A DNA stretch of 64,000 nucleotides, taken from NCBI RefSeq assembly GCF_001152565.1, contig NZ_CQAZ01000001.1, positions 10,851 through 74,850 on the forward strand. The letters run 5' to 3'. This document shows, in pieces, positions 1 to 8,665 of this stretch (position 1 is its first letter; each line of letters starts with the position of its first letter). Position numbers and translations under genes: made by a program. Source of the stretch: Yersinia pekkanenii. GTDB lineage: Bacteria > Pseudomonadota > Gammaproteobacteria > Enterobacterales > Enterobacteriaceae. The notes below the pieces were generated by a model that did no database searches, was not told where the DNA came from, and was given only the letters and a program-made list of their open reading frames with translations.

Positions 1-1
1 C

Positions 2-874
2 GTCGGTAAGCCTCACGTGGGACACCCTACGGATCTTGCAACAACAACGCTGGCAGAAAATGAGCTGTGTCACAGCATGATGGCTAACCTTAACGTGCCA
101 CGCTGTGACAGAGTCTCAACAGGTAGTGATAATATTCCTATCACCAGCGGGCAAAGATCACTGCAAGCCGACTATTCATTGGCATTACTCGCTAAAGATG
201 TTTACGCCCCTGTTGCCGGGAGTCTTGGCGGTTTTACACGTTTGAGTGATAGGGCGCTACTCTCGGCGGGAATTGATCCGGCGAGCTTATCTGATAGCGC
301 CTCAGGTTTTCTGGCCGGTATTTACAGTGATAATCAGCAGTATGTTTTATCTTTTGCTGGCACTAATGATTTAAATGATTGGCTAAGTAATATCCGACAG
401 GCGACCGGTTATGAGGATATTCAATATAATCAATCGGTTGCTTTGGGAAAAACCGCAAAAATGGCGTTTGGTGATACGCTGATAATGACGGGACACTCTT
501 TGGGCGGTGGGTTGGCGGCTACGGCAGCATTAGCCAGTGGGGTTTGGGCCGTGACATTCAATGCTGCGGGCGTTTCTGATCACACATTAAATCGCCTTGG
601 TATGGACCCTGCTCAGGCGCGGCTTTCAGCAGAGGGCGGTGGCGTGCGGCGCTATAGTGAACAATATGACTTACTGACCGATGTTCAGGAATCTACCTCG
701 CTAATTCCTGATGCTATTGGCCATAAAATCACGCTGGCAAATAGCGATAAGCTCTCCGGGGTGAATGACTGGTTGCCACATAAGCACCTCGAACGCCGCT
801 TGTCGGCACACGGTATTGATAAAGTACTCAGTTCAATGAGTGAACAACAACCTTGGGATCGGCAGTATGCCTGA
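2..874 (+). CDS. yplA: YplA-like phospholipase A / class 3 lipase (5' end outside window)
   Basis: The reading frame is open to the first base, so the N-terminus lies upstream; the GTG at 17 is only an internal candidate. The product has an alpha/beta-hydrolase lipase core: the nucleophile elbow GHSLGGGL around residues 155-165, an acidic residue in the YDLLTDV segment, and a candidate catalytic His near the C-terminus (LPHKHLERR). Family knowledge: Yersinia YplA is a phospholipase exported through flagellar or other type III machinery and resembles Serratia PhlA. Support comes from the ankyrin-repeat gene that follows with overlapping stop and start, the yplA-yplB (phlA-phlB) arrangement. 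Identification is by motif, context and recall, not alignment. Substrate preference cannot be read from the sequence. Confidence 0.8.
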   Translation, partial: VGKPHVGHPTDLATTTLAENELCHSMMANLNVPRCDRVSTGSDNIPITSGQRSLQADYSLALLAKDVYAPVAGSLGGFTRLSDRALLSAGIDPASLSDSASGFLAGIYSDNQQYVLSFAGTNDLNDWLSNIRQATGYEDIQYNQSVALGKTAKMAFGDTLIMTGHSLGGGLAATAALASGVWAVTFNAAGVSDHTLNRLGMDPAQARLSAEGGGVRRYSEQYDLLTDVQESTSLIPDAIGHKITLANSDKLSGVNDWLPHKHLERRLSAHGIDKVLSSMSEQQPWDRQYA

Positions 875-1619
875 ATCGACACTGGCAGTGAGGGTGAACC
901 GCCATTTGCGTTATGCCATCTACGGTGTTTTGATGCCATTAATCAGCTTTGAGGGGCAGGCGATGACAGATGTTAATACAGCTTTTACTGATCCATCGGT
1001 AATGCCGATTGCAGATGCGATTATTCACGGCGATGTGAAACAGATTCATCAATTAGCAAACGAAAAGTTACTACAACAACAGGGTGAACAGTCGATAACG
1101 CTGATGCAGTGGGCCATTCTTAACCAACAACCTGAAAGTTTAGCCGCGTTGCTGCAAGAACATGCCGATCCTTTTCAGCCAGGGATGCAGGGCGATACTG
1201 CATGGCATACTGCGGCCAGTGTACAAGATGCGCATTACATGCAAATTTTACTTGAGGGGCATCTTCAACCGACGGCCCGAAATAGTGTAACACTAGCGAC
1301 ACCATTGGCTGCCGCAGTTATGGCCAAGCGCGAAACCCAGATGACCCTACTGTTGGTTGCCGGGGTTGATCCGAACCTTGCTGATCGTATGGGGGATACA
1401 CCGCTACACTTGGCCGGTAAGAATAATGCGCCAGATTTAGCGCTGCGTTTATTAAAAGCAGGGGCTGATCCTGAATTACGTAATAAACAGGGCGCAACGT
1501 TCCAGCAGTATTTAGCGATGACGCCGTTGAATATCCAAAGTGCCGAAATGCAGCAAAAATATCAGCAATTGAATGTCTGGCTTCGTGGTAACAAACTTGC
1601 AGAGGTTTATCAGCAGTAG
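867..1619 (+). CDS. yplB: YplB-like ankyrin-repeat accessory protein of the phospholipase
   Basis: I chose the ATG at 867, which overlaps the yplA stop (872-874), giving 250 aa; a GTG at 840 in the same frame would add nine residues. A weak hydrophobic stretch lies near the N-terminus (YAIYGVLMPLISF), so an export signal is possible but not convincing. The rest is made of ankyrin-type repeats, clearest at GDTPLHLAGKNNAPDLALRL followed by LKAGADPELRNKQGAT. Family knowledge: the Serratia counterpart PhlB sits downstream of phlA and acts as an accessory or inhibitor protein that protects the producing cell. The overlap suggests translational coupling and a stoichiometric partner of the lipase. 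Confidence 0.8.
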   Translation: MPESTLAVRVNRHLRYAIYGVLMPLISFEGQAMTDVNTAFTDPSVMPIADAIIHGDVKQIHQLANEKLLQQQGEQSITLMQWAILNQQPESLAALLQEHADPFQPGMQGDTAWHTAASVQDAHYMQILLEGHLQPTARNSVTLATPLAAAVMAKRETQMTLLLVAGVDPNLADRMGDTPLHLAGKNNAPDLALRLLKAGADPELRNKQGATFQQYLAMTPLNIQSAEMQQKYQQLNVWLRGNKLAEVYQQ

Positions 1620-1710
1620 CAGAGAATCTGCCAGTTTTCAGACTGGAATGTTAAACAATACTTTAATATGGAACAGTTACTGATTACTGGAATTTCTCTG
1701 ATAACAAATA

Positions 1711-1740
1711 AAAAAAGCCGCTGTCATAAGCGGCTTTTTT
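1711..1740. terminator. Bidirectional rho-independent terminator between yplB and srmB
   Basis: A-tract, then AGCCGCT, a short loop, AGCGGCT and a T-tract. The symmetric A/T tracts let it serve the converging yplB (+) and srmB (-) transcripts. Confidence 0.85.
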
Positions 1741-1754
1741 GTCAGGATACTGAA

Positions 1755-3080
1755 TTAATTAGCACTTTTAGTATCAGGTTTTACCTTTGGCTGACGACGC
1801 TTACCCACATTTTTGGCATCGCGGTGACGAACCTTAACCTTTACTTTCTCTTTGCTGGCTTCTTTTAGTTCTTTACGCTTCGCTAGCACTTTTTTAGAGG
1901 GCTTACCGGTGGCTTTTTCGCTTGGTGCTTTACTGGTCGGACGTAATTCATCAATAACCCGTGGCTTCAGCGGCTCGTTCAAATAACGGCCAACTTTACC
2001 CAGTAACAAATGGTCATGCGCTTCAACCAATGAAATAGCGACACCTTTACGGCCCGCTCGGCCAGTACGGCCTATACGGTGAAGGTAGACGTCAGCGGTC
2101 AGCGGCAGATCAAAGTTGAATACGTGGCTAATATCGTCGATATCCAAACCACGTGAGGCGATATCTGTAGCAACCAGAACGTTAACTCTGCCATCGCTTA
2201 AACGGATAACTGCCTCGGTACGCTTGGCCTGAACCATTTCGCCTTCAAGGAACCAGGCGTTAATCCCGGCTTCACGCAGCCAACTGACCAGTTGGTGTAC
2301 CTTTTCACGGGTACGTACGAAAATAATGGATTTCTGCACTTCCGGTTGCTTTAGCAGATGTACAAGCAAGGCGGTTTTGTGTTCGATACTGTCTGCGCGA
2401 TAATACCATTGTTGAATTTTTTTGCGTTCCCGGCGGGATGGGTCGGCTTCCAGCTCTACTGGCTCATTCAGGATGCGCTCCGCAAACTCACGGATAGCCT
2501 CACCTTCAAGCGTGGCAGAAAACAGTAAGGTTTGTTTGCGCCAGCGAGTTTCTGCTGCAATGGTTTCAATATCCTGCGCAAAGCCCATATCCAGCATACG
2601 GTCAGCTTCGTCCAGAATCAGGGTCTCTACTGCCCGACAGTCAAAGTTCTCTTCTTTGATGTATTGCAGCAAGCGACCCGTTGTGGCCACCACAATATCT
2701 TGATTCTCACTAAAGACTTCCGCGTGGTTCATATAAGCGACACCACCGGTGATCGTCGCGATATCCAGTTGGGTGTGCTTGGCCAATTCACGGGCTTGAT
2801 CCGCAACTTGCATGGCCAGTTCACGAGTTGGCGTCAGGATCAGGATCCGTGGCGTGCCGGATTTTTTGCGTGGGAAATCCAGCAAATGCTGCAAGGCAGG
2901 CAGCAAAAAGGCGGCAGTTTTGCCAGTACCTGTTGGAGCCGAACCCAATACATCGCGCCCATCCATAGCTGGCGGAATAGCCGCAGCTTGAATGGCAGTC
3001 GGGCGCTCATAGCCTTTGTCGCGCAGTGCGTCAATCAGGCGTTCATCGAGATCGAGTTCGGAAAAATTGGTTACAGTCAT
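1755..3080 (-). CDS. srmB: ATP-dependent DEAD-box RNA helicase SrmB
   Basis: 441 aa, the usual SrmB length. The DEAD-box motifs are in order: Q motif region (RPTAIQ), motif I APTGTGKT, motif Ia PTRELA, motif II DEAD in LILDEADRML, motif III SAT, motif V RGLDID, and motif VI HRIGRTGRAG. The C-terminal tail after about residue 370 is rich in Lys and Arg, typical of the RNA-binding extension. Known role: early 50S ribosome assembly, acting on 23S rRNA with L4 and L24. It is divergent from trmN6, as in E. coli (srmB-yfiC), and an ERIC element separates the two. The start is the ATG complementary to 3078-3080. Confidence 0.97.
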   Translation of the reverse strand: MTVTNFSELDLDERLIDALRDKGYERPTAIQAAAIPPAMDGRDVLGSAPTGTGKTAAFLLPALQHLLDFPRKKSGTPRILILTPTRELAMQVADQARELAKHTQLDIATITGGVAYMNHAEVFSENQDIVVATTGRLLQYIKEENFDCRAVETLILDEADRMLDMGFAQDIETIAAETRWRKQTLLFSATLEGEAIREFAERILNEPVELEADPSRRERKKIQQWYYRADSIEHKTALLVHLLKQPEVQKSIIFVRTREKVHQLVSWLREAGINAWFLEGEMVQAKRTEAVIRLSDGRVNVLVATDIASRGLDIDDISHVFNFDLPLTADVYLHRIGRTGRAGRKGVAISLVEAHDHLLLGKVGRYLNEPLKPRVIDELRPTSKAPSEKATGKPSKKVLAKRKELKEASKEKVKVKVRHRDAKNVGKRRQPKVKPDTKSAN

Positions 3081-3194
3081 GGTCTTCCTCTACTTGGGGC
3101 GCCGATTATAGACGGGTTAGCCGAATTCTTCACCTGTTTAAGTGGTAATGATGTCTTTTCCCTTCAATCATATTGTCCTATGCTACGCCGGTTA

Positions 3195-3323
3195 TATACC
3201 CGTCATCTTTTAAGTTGCAGGTATGTTGGCTGCGTTCAATCACCCGAATCACTTATTTGTATAAGCTTATCGGAAGTTCTCTCGCTTGCCGCTTACCCGC
3301 ATTTTTGCAATCTATGGGGTATA
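3195..3323 (+). repeat. ERIC (IRU) element between srmB and trmN6
   Basis: A 129-bp palindromic element bounded by TATACCC (3195-3201) and GGGTATA (3317-3323). It contains the ERIC core read in one orientation: GTTGGCTGCGTTC, ATCACTTATTTGTATAAGC and CTCGCTTGCCGC. Length and core match enterobacterial ERIC elements, which are common in Yersinia. It ends 16 bases before the trmN6 start and therefore forms its immediate 5' leader. Confidence 0.9.
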
Positions 3324-3339
3324 GATCCTGGTGACTAAT

Positions 3340-4086
3340 ATGGGCAAACAATTGAAAAAAAAACCGGTGTTGCGTGGTGGTGGTTTCACTTTTAAACAAT
3401 TTTTTGTGGCACATGATCGTTGTGCGATGAAAGTGGGCACTGACGGTGTTCTACTCGGGGCGTGGGTACCGGTAGAAAAAGCACACAAAGCCTTGGATAT
3501 TGGTTGTGGCAGCGGGCTTATCGCCTTAATGATTGCTCAGCGTTTAGCATCTGAGGTCTTAATTGATGGGGTTGAGTTAGAGCCTGATGCGGCACAGCAA
3601 GCGAGCAGCAATGTGGCTTTATCTCCTTGGGCTGCACGGGTTCGTATCTATCAGCAAGATGTGCACCAGTTTGCCGAAAACCACCCTCATCAGTATGATT
3701 TGATTGTCAGTAACCCACCCTATTTTGCTCCGGCAATCGCCTGCCGGGATGAAGCCCGTGATATCGCACGTTACACCGGCTCCTTAACTCATGACGCTTT
3801 ACTGAATTGCGCAGAGAAGCTTATCACAGAGAACGGTGTATTTTGTGTGGTTTTACCCCATAGTCTGGGAATTGAACTTACGGGTCTTGCTGTTCAACAA
3901 AACTGGTTTGTTCGCTGCCAGGTAGACGTCAGGGATCGCCCCGGTAAGCCACTACATAGAATGCTGCTGATGTTATCGCGCCAATCAGGTGAGATGGAAC
4001 ATCAGCATTTGGCTCTGCGTCAATCCGAAGGCGTGTATTCACCTGAGTTCTGTCAGTTGATTAGTGAGTTTTATCTCAATTATTAG
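3340..4086 (+). CDS. trmN6: tRNA1(Val) (adenine(37)-N6)-methyltransferase TrmN6
   Basis: 248 aa from the ATG at 3340; a GTG at 3331 in frame would add three residues. A class I SAM-dependent methyltransferase fold is evident: motif I LDIGCGSGLIALM near residue 49, an acidic residue after strand 2 (DGVELEP), and the catalytic NPPY motif in YDLIVSNPPYF, typical of N6-adenine methylases. Known role: N6-methylation of A37 in tRNA1(Val). It lies opposite srmB. No strong ribosome-binding site is visible, and the leader is the end of an ERIC element, so expression may be affected by that insertion. Confidence 0.95.
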   Translation: MGKQLKKKPVLRGGGFTFKQFFVAHDRCAMKVGTDGVLLGAWVPVEKAHKALDIGCGSGLIALMIAQRLASEVLIDGVELEPDAAQQASSNVALSPWAARVRIYQQDVHQFAENHPHQYDLIVSNPPYFAPAIACRDEARDIARYTGSLTHDALLNCAEKLITENGVFCVVLPHSLGIELTGLAVQQNWFVRCQVDVRDRPGKPLHRMLLMLSRQSGEMEHQHLALRQSEGVYSPEFCQLISEFYLNY

Positions 4087-4155
4087 TGCGGGCGATAGTG
4101 TTGCCGGAGTGATTAATAGGGCGCGATTACTGAATGAACTGCGCCCTGAAAAGTA

Positions 4156-5757
4156 TTATGGATGAAGGATCGTTGGTTGCGGGTTTTCAATTTGATCAGG
4201 ATAATCAAGGGTATAGTGCAGCCCTCGGCTTTCTTTACGATCCATTGCACAACGTACGATTAATTCAGCCACTTGGACCAGGTTACGCAATTCCAGCAGA
4301 TTATTTGAAATACGGAAATTGGCATAATATTCATCAATTTCTTGCTGTAATGTATTAATCCGGCGTAAGGCGCGCTCTAAGCGCTTGGTTGTACGCACGA
4401 TGCCAACGTAATCCCACATAAATAGGCGTAGTTCATGCCAGTTATGCTGAATGACAACTCGTTCATCGGAGTTATCAACGCGGCTTTCATCCCAGTCTGG
4501 TAACTGTTTAGCTAACTTAGCCGTAGGCAAGCGCATAAGGATATCTTCTGCGGCGGACCAGCCGTAAACCAGACATTCGAGTAATGAGTTGGATGCCATG
4601 CGGTTAGCGCCATGCAAACCGGTATAGCTGACTTCACCAATCGCATATAACCCATCCAGATCCGTACTCCCATGCTGGTCTACCATCACACCACCGCAGG
4701 TATAGTGAGCGGCTGGAACGATAGGAATGGCTTCTTTGGTCAGATCGATACCCAGCGACAGCAGTTTTTCATAGATCATTGGGAAGTGCTGCATGACAAA
4801 GTCAGTGGGTTTATGGCTGATATCCAGATACATGCAATCAGCACCAAGGCGTTTCATTTCATGGTCTATAGCGCGGGCAACGATATCACGTGGTGCGAGT
4901 TCGCCACGTGGGTCAAAATCGAGCATGAAACGGCTGCCGTCAGGGCGTTTAAGATAGGCTCCTTCCCCACGTAATGCTTCGGTCAGTAAAAAGTTACGTG
5001 CTTGCGGGTGGAACAGGCAGGTAGGATGGAATTGGTTAAATTCCAAATTAGCGACCCGACATCCGGCACGCCATGCCATGGCAATACCATCACCGGAGGA
5101 GATATCAGGATTGGTGGTATATTGATAAACTTTAGCCGCTCCGCCGGTGGCTAAAACGACGGCCTTAGCCCGAAACGTTTCCACTTTTTCTAGCTCACGG
5201 TTCCAGATATAGGCGCCGACCACGCGTTTAGTGCCTGCCAGGCCAATTTTATTGGACGTTATAAGATCGACTGCATTGCAGCGTTCTTTAACTAAAATAT
5301 TAGGGTGGGTACTTGCTTTGCCTACCAGGGTGGTTTCTACTTCTTTACCTGTCGCATCAGCAGTATGCAGAATACGGCGATGGCTATGGCCGCCTTCCTG
5401 GGTAAGGTGATAACGCTCTTCGCCGCTGGCATTAGTCTCGGTATCAAACAGGACGCCTTGATCAATGAGCCATTGCACGCAAGGGCGGGCATTACTGGCA
5501 ATGAATTCTACGGCGTCTTTGTCACAAAGCCCGGCCCCGGCAATCAGGGTGTCATTGACATGTGAACCGATGCTGTCGGTTTCATCAAAAACGGCGGCAA
5601 TACCTCCCTGAGCATAAAAAGTCGCGCCTTCATTAAGTGGCCCTTTGCTCAGAACGGTGACTTTACAATGTGGCGCCAGGCGTAACGCTAATGACAAACC
5701 GGCAGCGCCACTCCCGATGATCAATACATCGCTAACGTGTTCAGATGATGATTGCAT
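4156..5757 (-). CDS. nadB: L-aspartate oxidase NadB
   Basis: 533 aa from the ATG complementary to 5755-5757 ([15 protein letters not shown]). A longer form from 5793 would place 12 unconserved residues before the Rossmann strand. FAD-binding motif [10 protein letters not shown] sits near residue 15. Fumarate reductase/succinate dehydrogenase flavoprotein signatures include the QGGIAAVF stretch, [17 protein letters not shown] and the C-terminal helical domain. It oxidises aspartate to iminoaspartate in the first step of de novo NAD synthesis. It is divergent from rpoE, as in E. coli. nadE at 33.8 kb encodes the last step of the same pathway. Confidence 0.97.
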   Translation of the reverse strand: MQSSSEHVSDVLIIGSGAAGLSLALRLAPHCKVTVLSKGPLNEGATFYAQGGIAAVFDETDSIGSHVNDTLIAGAGLCDKDAVEFIASNARPCVQWLIDQGVLFDTETNASGEERYHLTQEGGHSHRRILHTADATGKEVETTLVGKASTHPNILVKERCNAVDLITSNKIGLAGTKRVVGAYIWNRELEKVETFRAKAVVLATGGAAKVYQYTTNPDISSGDGIAMAWRAGCRVANLEFNQFHPTCLFHPQARNFLLTEALRGEGAYLKRPDGSRFMLDFDPRGELAPRDIVARAIDHEMKRLGADCMYLDISHKPTDFVMQHFPMIYEKLLSLGIDLTKEAIPIVPAAHYTCGGVMVDQHGSTDLDGLYAIGEVSYTGLHGANRMASNSLLECLVYGWSAAEDILMRLPTAKLAKQLPDWDESRVDNSDERVVIQHNWHELRLFMWDYVGIVRTTKRLERALRRINTLQQEIDEYYANFRISNNLLELRNLVQVAELIVRCAMDRKESRGLHYTLDYPDQIENPQPTILHP

Positions 5758-5820
5758 ATCGTATGATGTGTGCAGAAGAAGAGTGAAATTCATGTTAGCC
5801 TATCTGCCAGAGCAAAAGCT

Positions 5821-5985
5821 ATGGCTATAAGATGTCTAAAGAATATTCAGACAAATAATCTGGCAACATGGAACTTTGCAATTTTTATAAACACCAAGCG
5901 TGTGCTTGCTCAGGAAAATAAAGATATGGCTGGCAGTACTACTTTTAGCGTGGGGATAAATTTCGGGAGAGTTCACCTCGGATGA
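5821..5985 (+). CDS. rseD: Putative RseD-like leader peptide upstream of rpoE
   Basis: A 54-codon frame runs from the ATG at 5821 to a TGA (5983-5985) that overlaps the rpoE ATG (5982-5984). The predicted C-terminus is FGRVHLG. From memory, the E. coli frame in the same place ends GRHYLG and overlaps the rpoE start in the same way. Known in E. coli: the small rseD ORF is translationally coupled to rpoE. Here conservation of position, length and C-terminus is suggestive. The start lacks a good Shine-Dalgarno sequence and the exact start is uncertain. The candidate sigma-E promoter lies inside this frame, so only transcripts from upstream promoters could carry the whole ORF. Confidence 0.5.
   Translation: MAIRCLKNIQTNNLATWNFAIFINTKRVLAQENKDMAGSTTFSVGINFGRVHLG
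5870..5897 (+). promoter_or_regulatory. Candidate sigma-E autoregulatory promoter of rpoE
   Basis: A consensus-like -35 element GGAACTT lies at 5870-5876. Sixteen bases later, where TCTAA is expected, the sequence is ACCAA (5893-5897), which keeps only three of the five bases. Location about 85-110 bases before rpoE matches the autoregulated promoter known in E. coli. The -35 is convincing, the -10 is weak. Confidence 0.45.
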
Positions 5986-6557
5986 GCGAGCAGTTAACGG
6001 ATCAAATGCTGGTTGAACGGGTCCAGAAAGGTGATCAGCAATCGTTCAATTTACTGGTAATTAGATACCAGCATAAGGTTGCGAGCCTCGTATCCCGTTA
6101 TGTACCTCAGGGGGATGTCCCTGATGTAGTTCAGGAATCATTTATCAAAGCTTATCGTGCACTGGAGTCATTTCGCGGCGATAGCGCTTTTTATACGTGG
6201 CTTTACCGTATTGCTGTAAATACAGCGAAAAATTACTTAGTCGCTCAGGGGCGGCGCCCGCCATCCAGTGATGTGGATGCAAATGATGCTGAAAATTACG
6301 AAAATGCGGGTGCATTGAAAGAAATATCGAACCCTGAGAACTTAATGTTGTCTGAAGAATTGAGGCAGATAGTTTTTAAAACCATAGAGTCACTTCCTGA
6401 CGATCTCCGGATGGCGATTACACTCAGGGAGTTAGATGGTCTAAGCTATGAAGAGATAGCTGTGATTATGGACTGTCCGGTGGGTACGGTTCGTTCACGT
6501 ATCTTCCGAGCCAGAGAGGCTATCGATAACAAAGTTCAGCCGCTAATTCAGCGATAG
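5982..6557 (+). CDS. rpoE: RNA polymerase sigma-E (extracytoplasmic stress) factor RpoE
   Basis: 191 aa, exactly the E. coli length. An ECF sigma factor with region 2 (GDVPDVVQESFIKAYRALESF and FYTWLYRIAVNTAKNYL) and region 4 helix-turn-helix (LDGLSYEEIAVIMDCPVGTVRSRIFRARE). Known role: directs transcription of envelope-stress genes after misfolded outer-membrane protein or LPS signals free it from RseA. The spacer before the start contains a GGGAGA Shine-Dalgarno region. First gene of the rpoE-rseABC operon. Confidence 0.99.
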   Translation: MSEQLTDQMLVERVQKGDQQSFNLLVIRYQHKVASLVSRYVPQGDVPDVVQESFIKAYRALESFRGDSAFYTWLYRIAVNTAKNYLVAQGRRPPSSDVDANDAENYENAGALKEISNPENLMLSEELRQIVFKTIESLPDDLRMAITLRELDGLSYEEIAVIMDCPVGTVRSRIFRAREAIDNKVQPLIQR

Positions 6558-6581
6558 GCGGACACACAAAGGGTATTTGGC

Positions 6582-7238
6582 ATGCAGAAAGAAAAGCTTT
6601 CCGCTCTGATGGACGGAGAAACTCTTGATAGTGAGCTGCTTGGTTCTTTATCGAAAGATAAAGCATTGCAGCAAAGCTGGCAGAGCTATCATTTAATCCG
6701 TGATACTCTGCGGGGGGATGTTGGTGAAGTCGTGCATCTGGATATCGCCAGCCGTATTGCAGAGGCACTTAAAAACGAGCCTGCTCGTTTTGTTCCTATT
6801 GCTGTGCCTGAATCTCAGCCACAACCTCATATCTGGCAGAAAATGCCTTTCTGGCAAAAAATTCGCCCATGGGCCAGTCAGATTACCCAAGTGGGAGTTG
6901 CGGCCTGTGTTTCTCTAGCCGTAATTGTTGGTGTTCAGCAATATAACCAACCTGCATCCGGTAATTTACAGCCAGAATCACCTGCATTTAATACCTTACC
7001 GATGATGGGTAAAGCCTCACCAGTAAGTTTTGGTGTGCCTGCTGATGGTTCTTTCGGAACGTCTCAACAGCATCAGGTTCAAGAGCAACGCAGGCGTGTC
7101 AATATGATGACACAGTTGCAAGATTTTGAATTGCAGCGTCGTTTGCCACAAACTGATATATTGCAGCAGCCTTCGGCATCAACGCAGGCCGCTATTCAGG
7201 TCCCTGGCACTCAATCCTTAGGAATGCAGCAGCAGTAA
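6582..7238 (+). CDS. rseA: Anti-sigma-E factor RseA
   Basis: 218 aa. The N-terminal cytoplasmic anti-sigma domain (MQKEKLSALMDGE onward, residues 1-70) is followed by one membrane span near residues 100-120 (QVGVAACVSLAVIVGV) and a Gln-rich periplasmic domain. This matches RseA, an inner-membrane protein that sequesters RpoE until cut in turn by DegS and RseP. The periplasmic segment keeps a VSFGVPADG stretch resembling the DegS cut-site region (inference). The stop overlaps the rseB start by one base. Confidence 0.97.
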   Translation: MQKEKLSALMDGETLDSELLGSLSKDKALQQSWQSYHLIRDTLRGDVGEVVHLDIASRIAEALKNEPARFVPIAVPESQPQPHIWQKMPFWQKIRPWASQITQVGVAACVSLAVIVGVQQYNQPASGNLQPESPAFNTLPMMGKASPVSFGVPADGSFGTSQQHQVQEQRRRVNMMTQLQDFELQRRLPQTDILQQPSASTQAAIQVPGTQSLGMQQQ

Positions 7239-8194
7239 TGAAGCAATTTTGGTTTTCCGTCTGTTTAATGGCGGGCGGCCTGCTCATGTCAACAATTGCT
7301 TCGGCGGAAACCGCGCCGATAGCAATGTTACAGGAAATGAGCAGTGCCAGCCGGTCGCTCAATTATGAGCTCTCGTATATCAATGTTAATAAACAAGGGA
7401 TTGATTCTCTTCGTTATCGACATGCTATTTTAGATAAAAAAACGTTGGCCCAGTTGCTGCGCATGGATGGTCCTCGTACTGAGATCCTACAACGTGGCAA
7501 TGAGATAAGTTATTTCGAACCAGGTTTCGACTCTTTCACGCTAGGCGGTGAGCATATTGTCGATGCTTTACCCTCTGTTGTATTTCCCGATTTTGAAAAA
7601 CTATCAAAATACTATAACTACATTGCGCTTGGTCGGGCTCGTGTCGCTGATAGGCCATCCCAGGTTATTAGGGTTGTAGCTCGTGACAGTACTCGATACA
7701 GTTATATTATTTGGATGGATGAAACATCCAAGCTCCCTATGCGTATAGATCTGTTGGACAAGGACGGAGAAACACTCGAACAGTTTCGTGTGATTTCTTT
7801 TGCCATCGGTGAGCCCATTCAGCAGATTCTAGAAGGCTTGCTAAAATTGTCTTTGCCGCCATTACTGGCATTACCCGCTAAAACTAAAGTGGATTTTACT
7901 TGGGCACCGCGTTGGTTGCCGGACGGTGTTACCGAGGTTTCGCGTAGTCGTCGTACATTACCCAATATGGATACACCAACAGAATCACGGCTATATTCCG
8001 ATGGTTTGTTCAGCTTTTCGGTGAATGTCAATCCAGTGGGTAAAGATGCGCTTTCGGAACAATCGCTGCGTCAAGGACGCCGTACTGTTCATACTGAAGC
8101 GCGCAATAATGTAGAGATTACCGTAGTGGGGGAACTACCTCCTTCAACAGCTAAACGTATTGCCGATAGTGTAGTGCTGGAATCCGCTAAATGA
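7238..8194 (+). CDS. rseB: Periplasmic sigma-E regulator RseB
   Basis: 318 aa with a Sec signal peptide (MKQFWFSVCLMAGGLLMSTI, cleavage after about residue 23 at ASA). The mature protein has the MucB/RseB two-domain structure, with an N-terminal lipoprotein-like fold and a smaller C-terminal domain starting near the PPLLALPAKTKVDF segment. Known role: binds RseA and shields it from DegS; released by LPS or mislocalised envelope lipoproteins. Start and stop overlap rseA and rseC, indicating tight translational coupling. Confidence 0.97.
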   Translation: MKQFWFSVCLMAGGLLMSTIASAETAPIAMLQEMSSASRSLNYELSYINVNKQGIDSLRYRHAILDKKTLAQLLRMDGPRTEILQRGNEISYFEPGFDSFTLGGEHIVDALPSVVFPDFEKLSKYYNYIALGRARVADRPSQVIRVVARDSTRYSYIIWMDETSKLPMRIDLLDKDGETLEQFRVISFAIGEPIQQILEGLLKLSLPPLLALPAKTKVDFTWAPRWLPDGVTEVSRSRRTLPNMDTPTESRLYSDGLFSFSVNVNPVGKDALSEQSLRQGRRTVHTEARNNVEITVVGELPPSTAKRIADSVVLESAK

Positions 8195-8652
8195 TGAAAG
8201 AATGGGCCACGGTTATCTCATGGCAAAATGGCATTGCACTTTTGCGTTGTGAACCACATTCTGGTTGTGGGAGTTGTAATGCGCGTTCCGGATGCGGTAG
8301 TCATTTATTAAATGAACTGGGGCCGAAGTCAGCGCATCAACTCCAAATACCCATTTCGCAGCCGCTTGAGCCTGGGCAAAAGGTTGAAGTTGGGATTAGT
8401 GAAGGTAGCTTATTACGTTCTGCTTCTTTGGTTTATTTGACGCCATTATTTGGGTTAATTGCCGGTGGGAGTCTGTTTCAGGCTTTATTTATCACCGATG
8501 CCTTTACTGCTATTGGTGCTATTTTAGGGGCTGGTTTAGGTTTTCTGTTAGCCAGACAATTGGCTACCAGGATTGAAGGGCAGAGTGATTATCAACCGAC
8601 TATTTTACAGATAGGTTTGCCGCCAACAGCGATACGTATTCAGCAAGAGTAA
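8191..8652 (+). CDS. rseC: SoxR-reducing / sigma-E modulating membrane protein RseC
   Basis: 153 aa; the ATG at 8191 overlaps the rseB stop (ATGA). The N-terminal cytoplasmic part carries the Cys cluster CEPHSGCGSCNARSGCGSH (about residues 20-38), characteristic of RseC/RsxC-associated proteins. Two membrane spans follow (around SLVYLTPLFGLIAGGSLFQ and FTAIGAILGAGLGFLLA). Known role: positive modulator of sigma-E and part of the SoxR reduction system. Last gene of the operon; the next gene is convergent. Confidence 0.95.
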   Translation: MMKEWATVISWQNGIALLRCEPHSGCGSCNARSGCGSHLLNELGPKSAHQLQIPISQPLEPGQKVEVGISEGSLLRSASLVYLTPLFGLIAGGSLFQALFITDAFTAIGAILGAGLGFLLARQLATRIEGQSDYQPTILQIGLPPTAIRIQQE

Positions 8653-8665
8653 TGTCTTTAGCCTA

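Noticed and set aside
1668-1868. 66-aa frame across the yplB-srmB terminator
   Set aside because: It translates the terminator hairpin and the srmB 3' end; no RBS.
2532-3338. Long frame (268 aa) on the + strand opposite srmB, running through the ERIC element
   Set aside because: Antisense shadow of srmB with no family features and no start signal; the tail is ERIC sequence.
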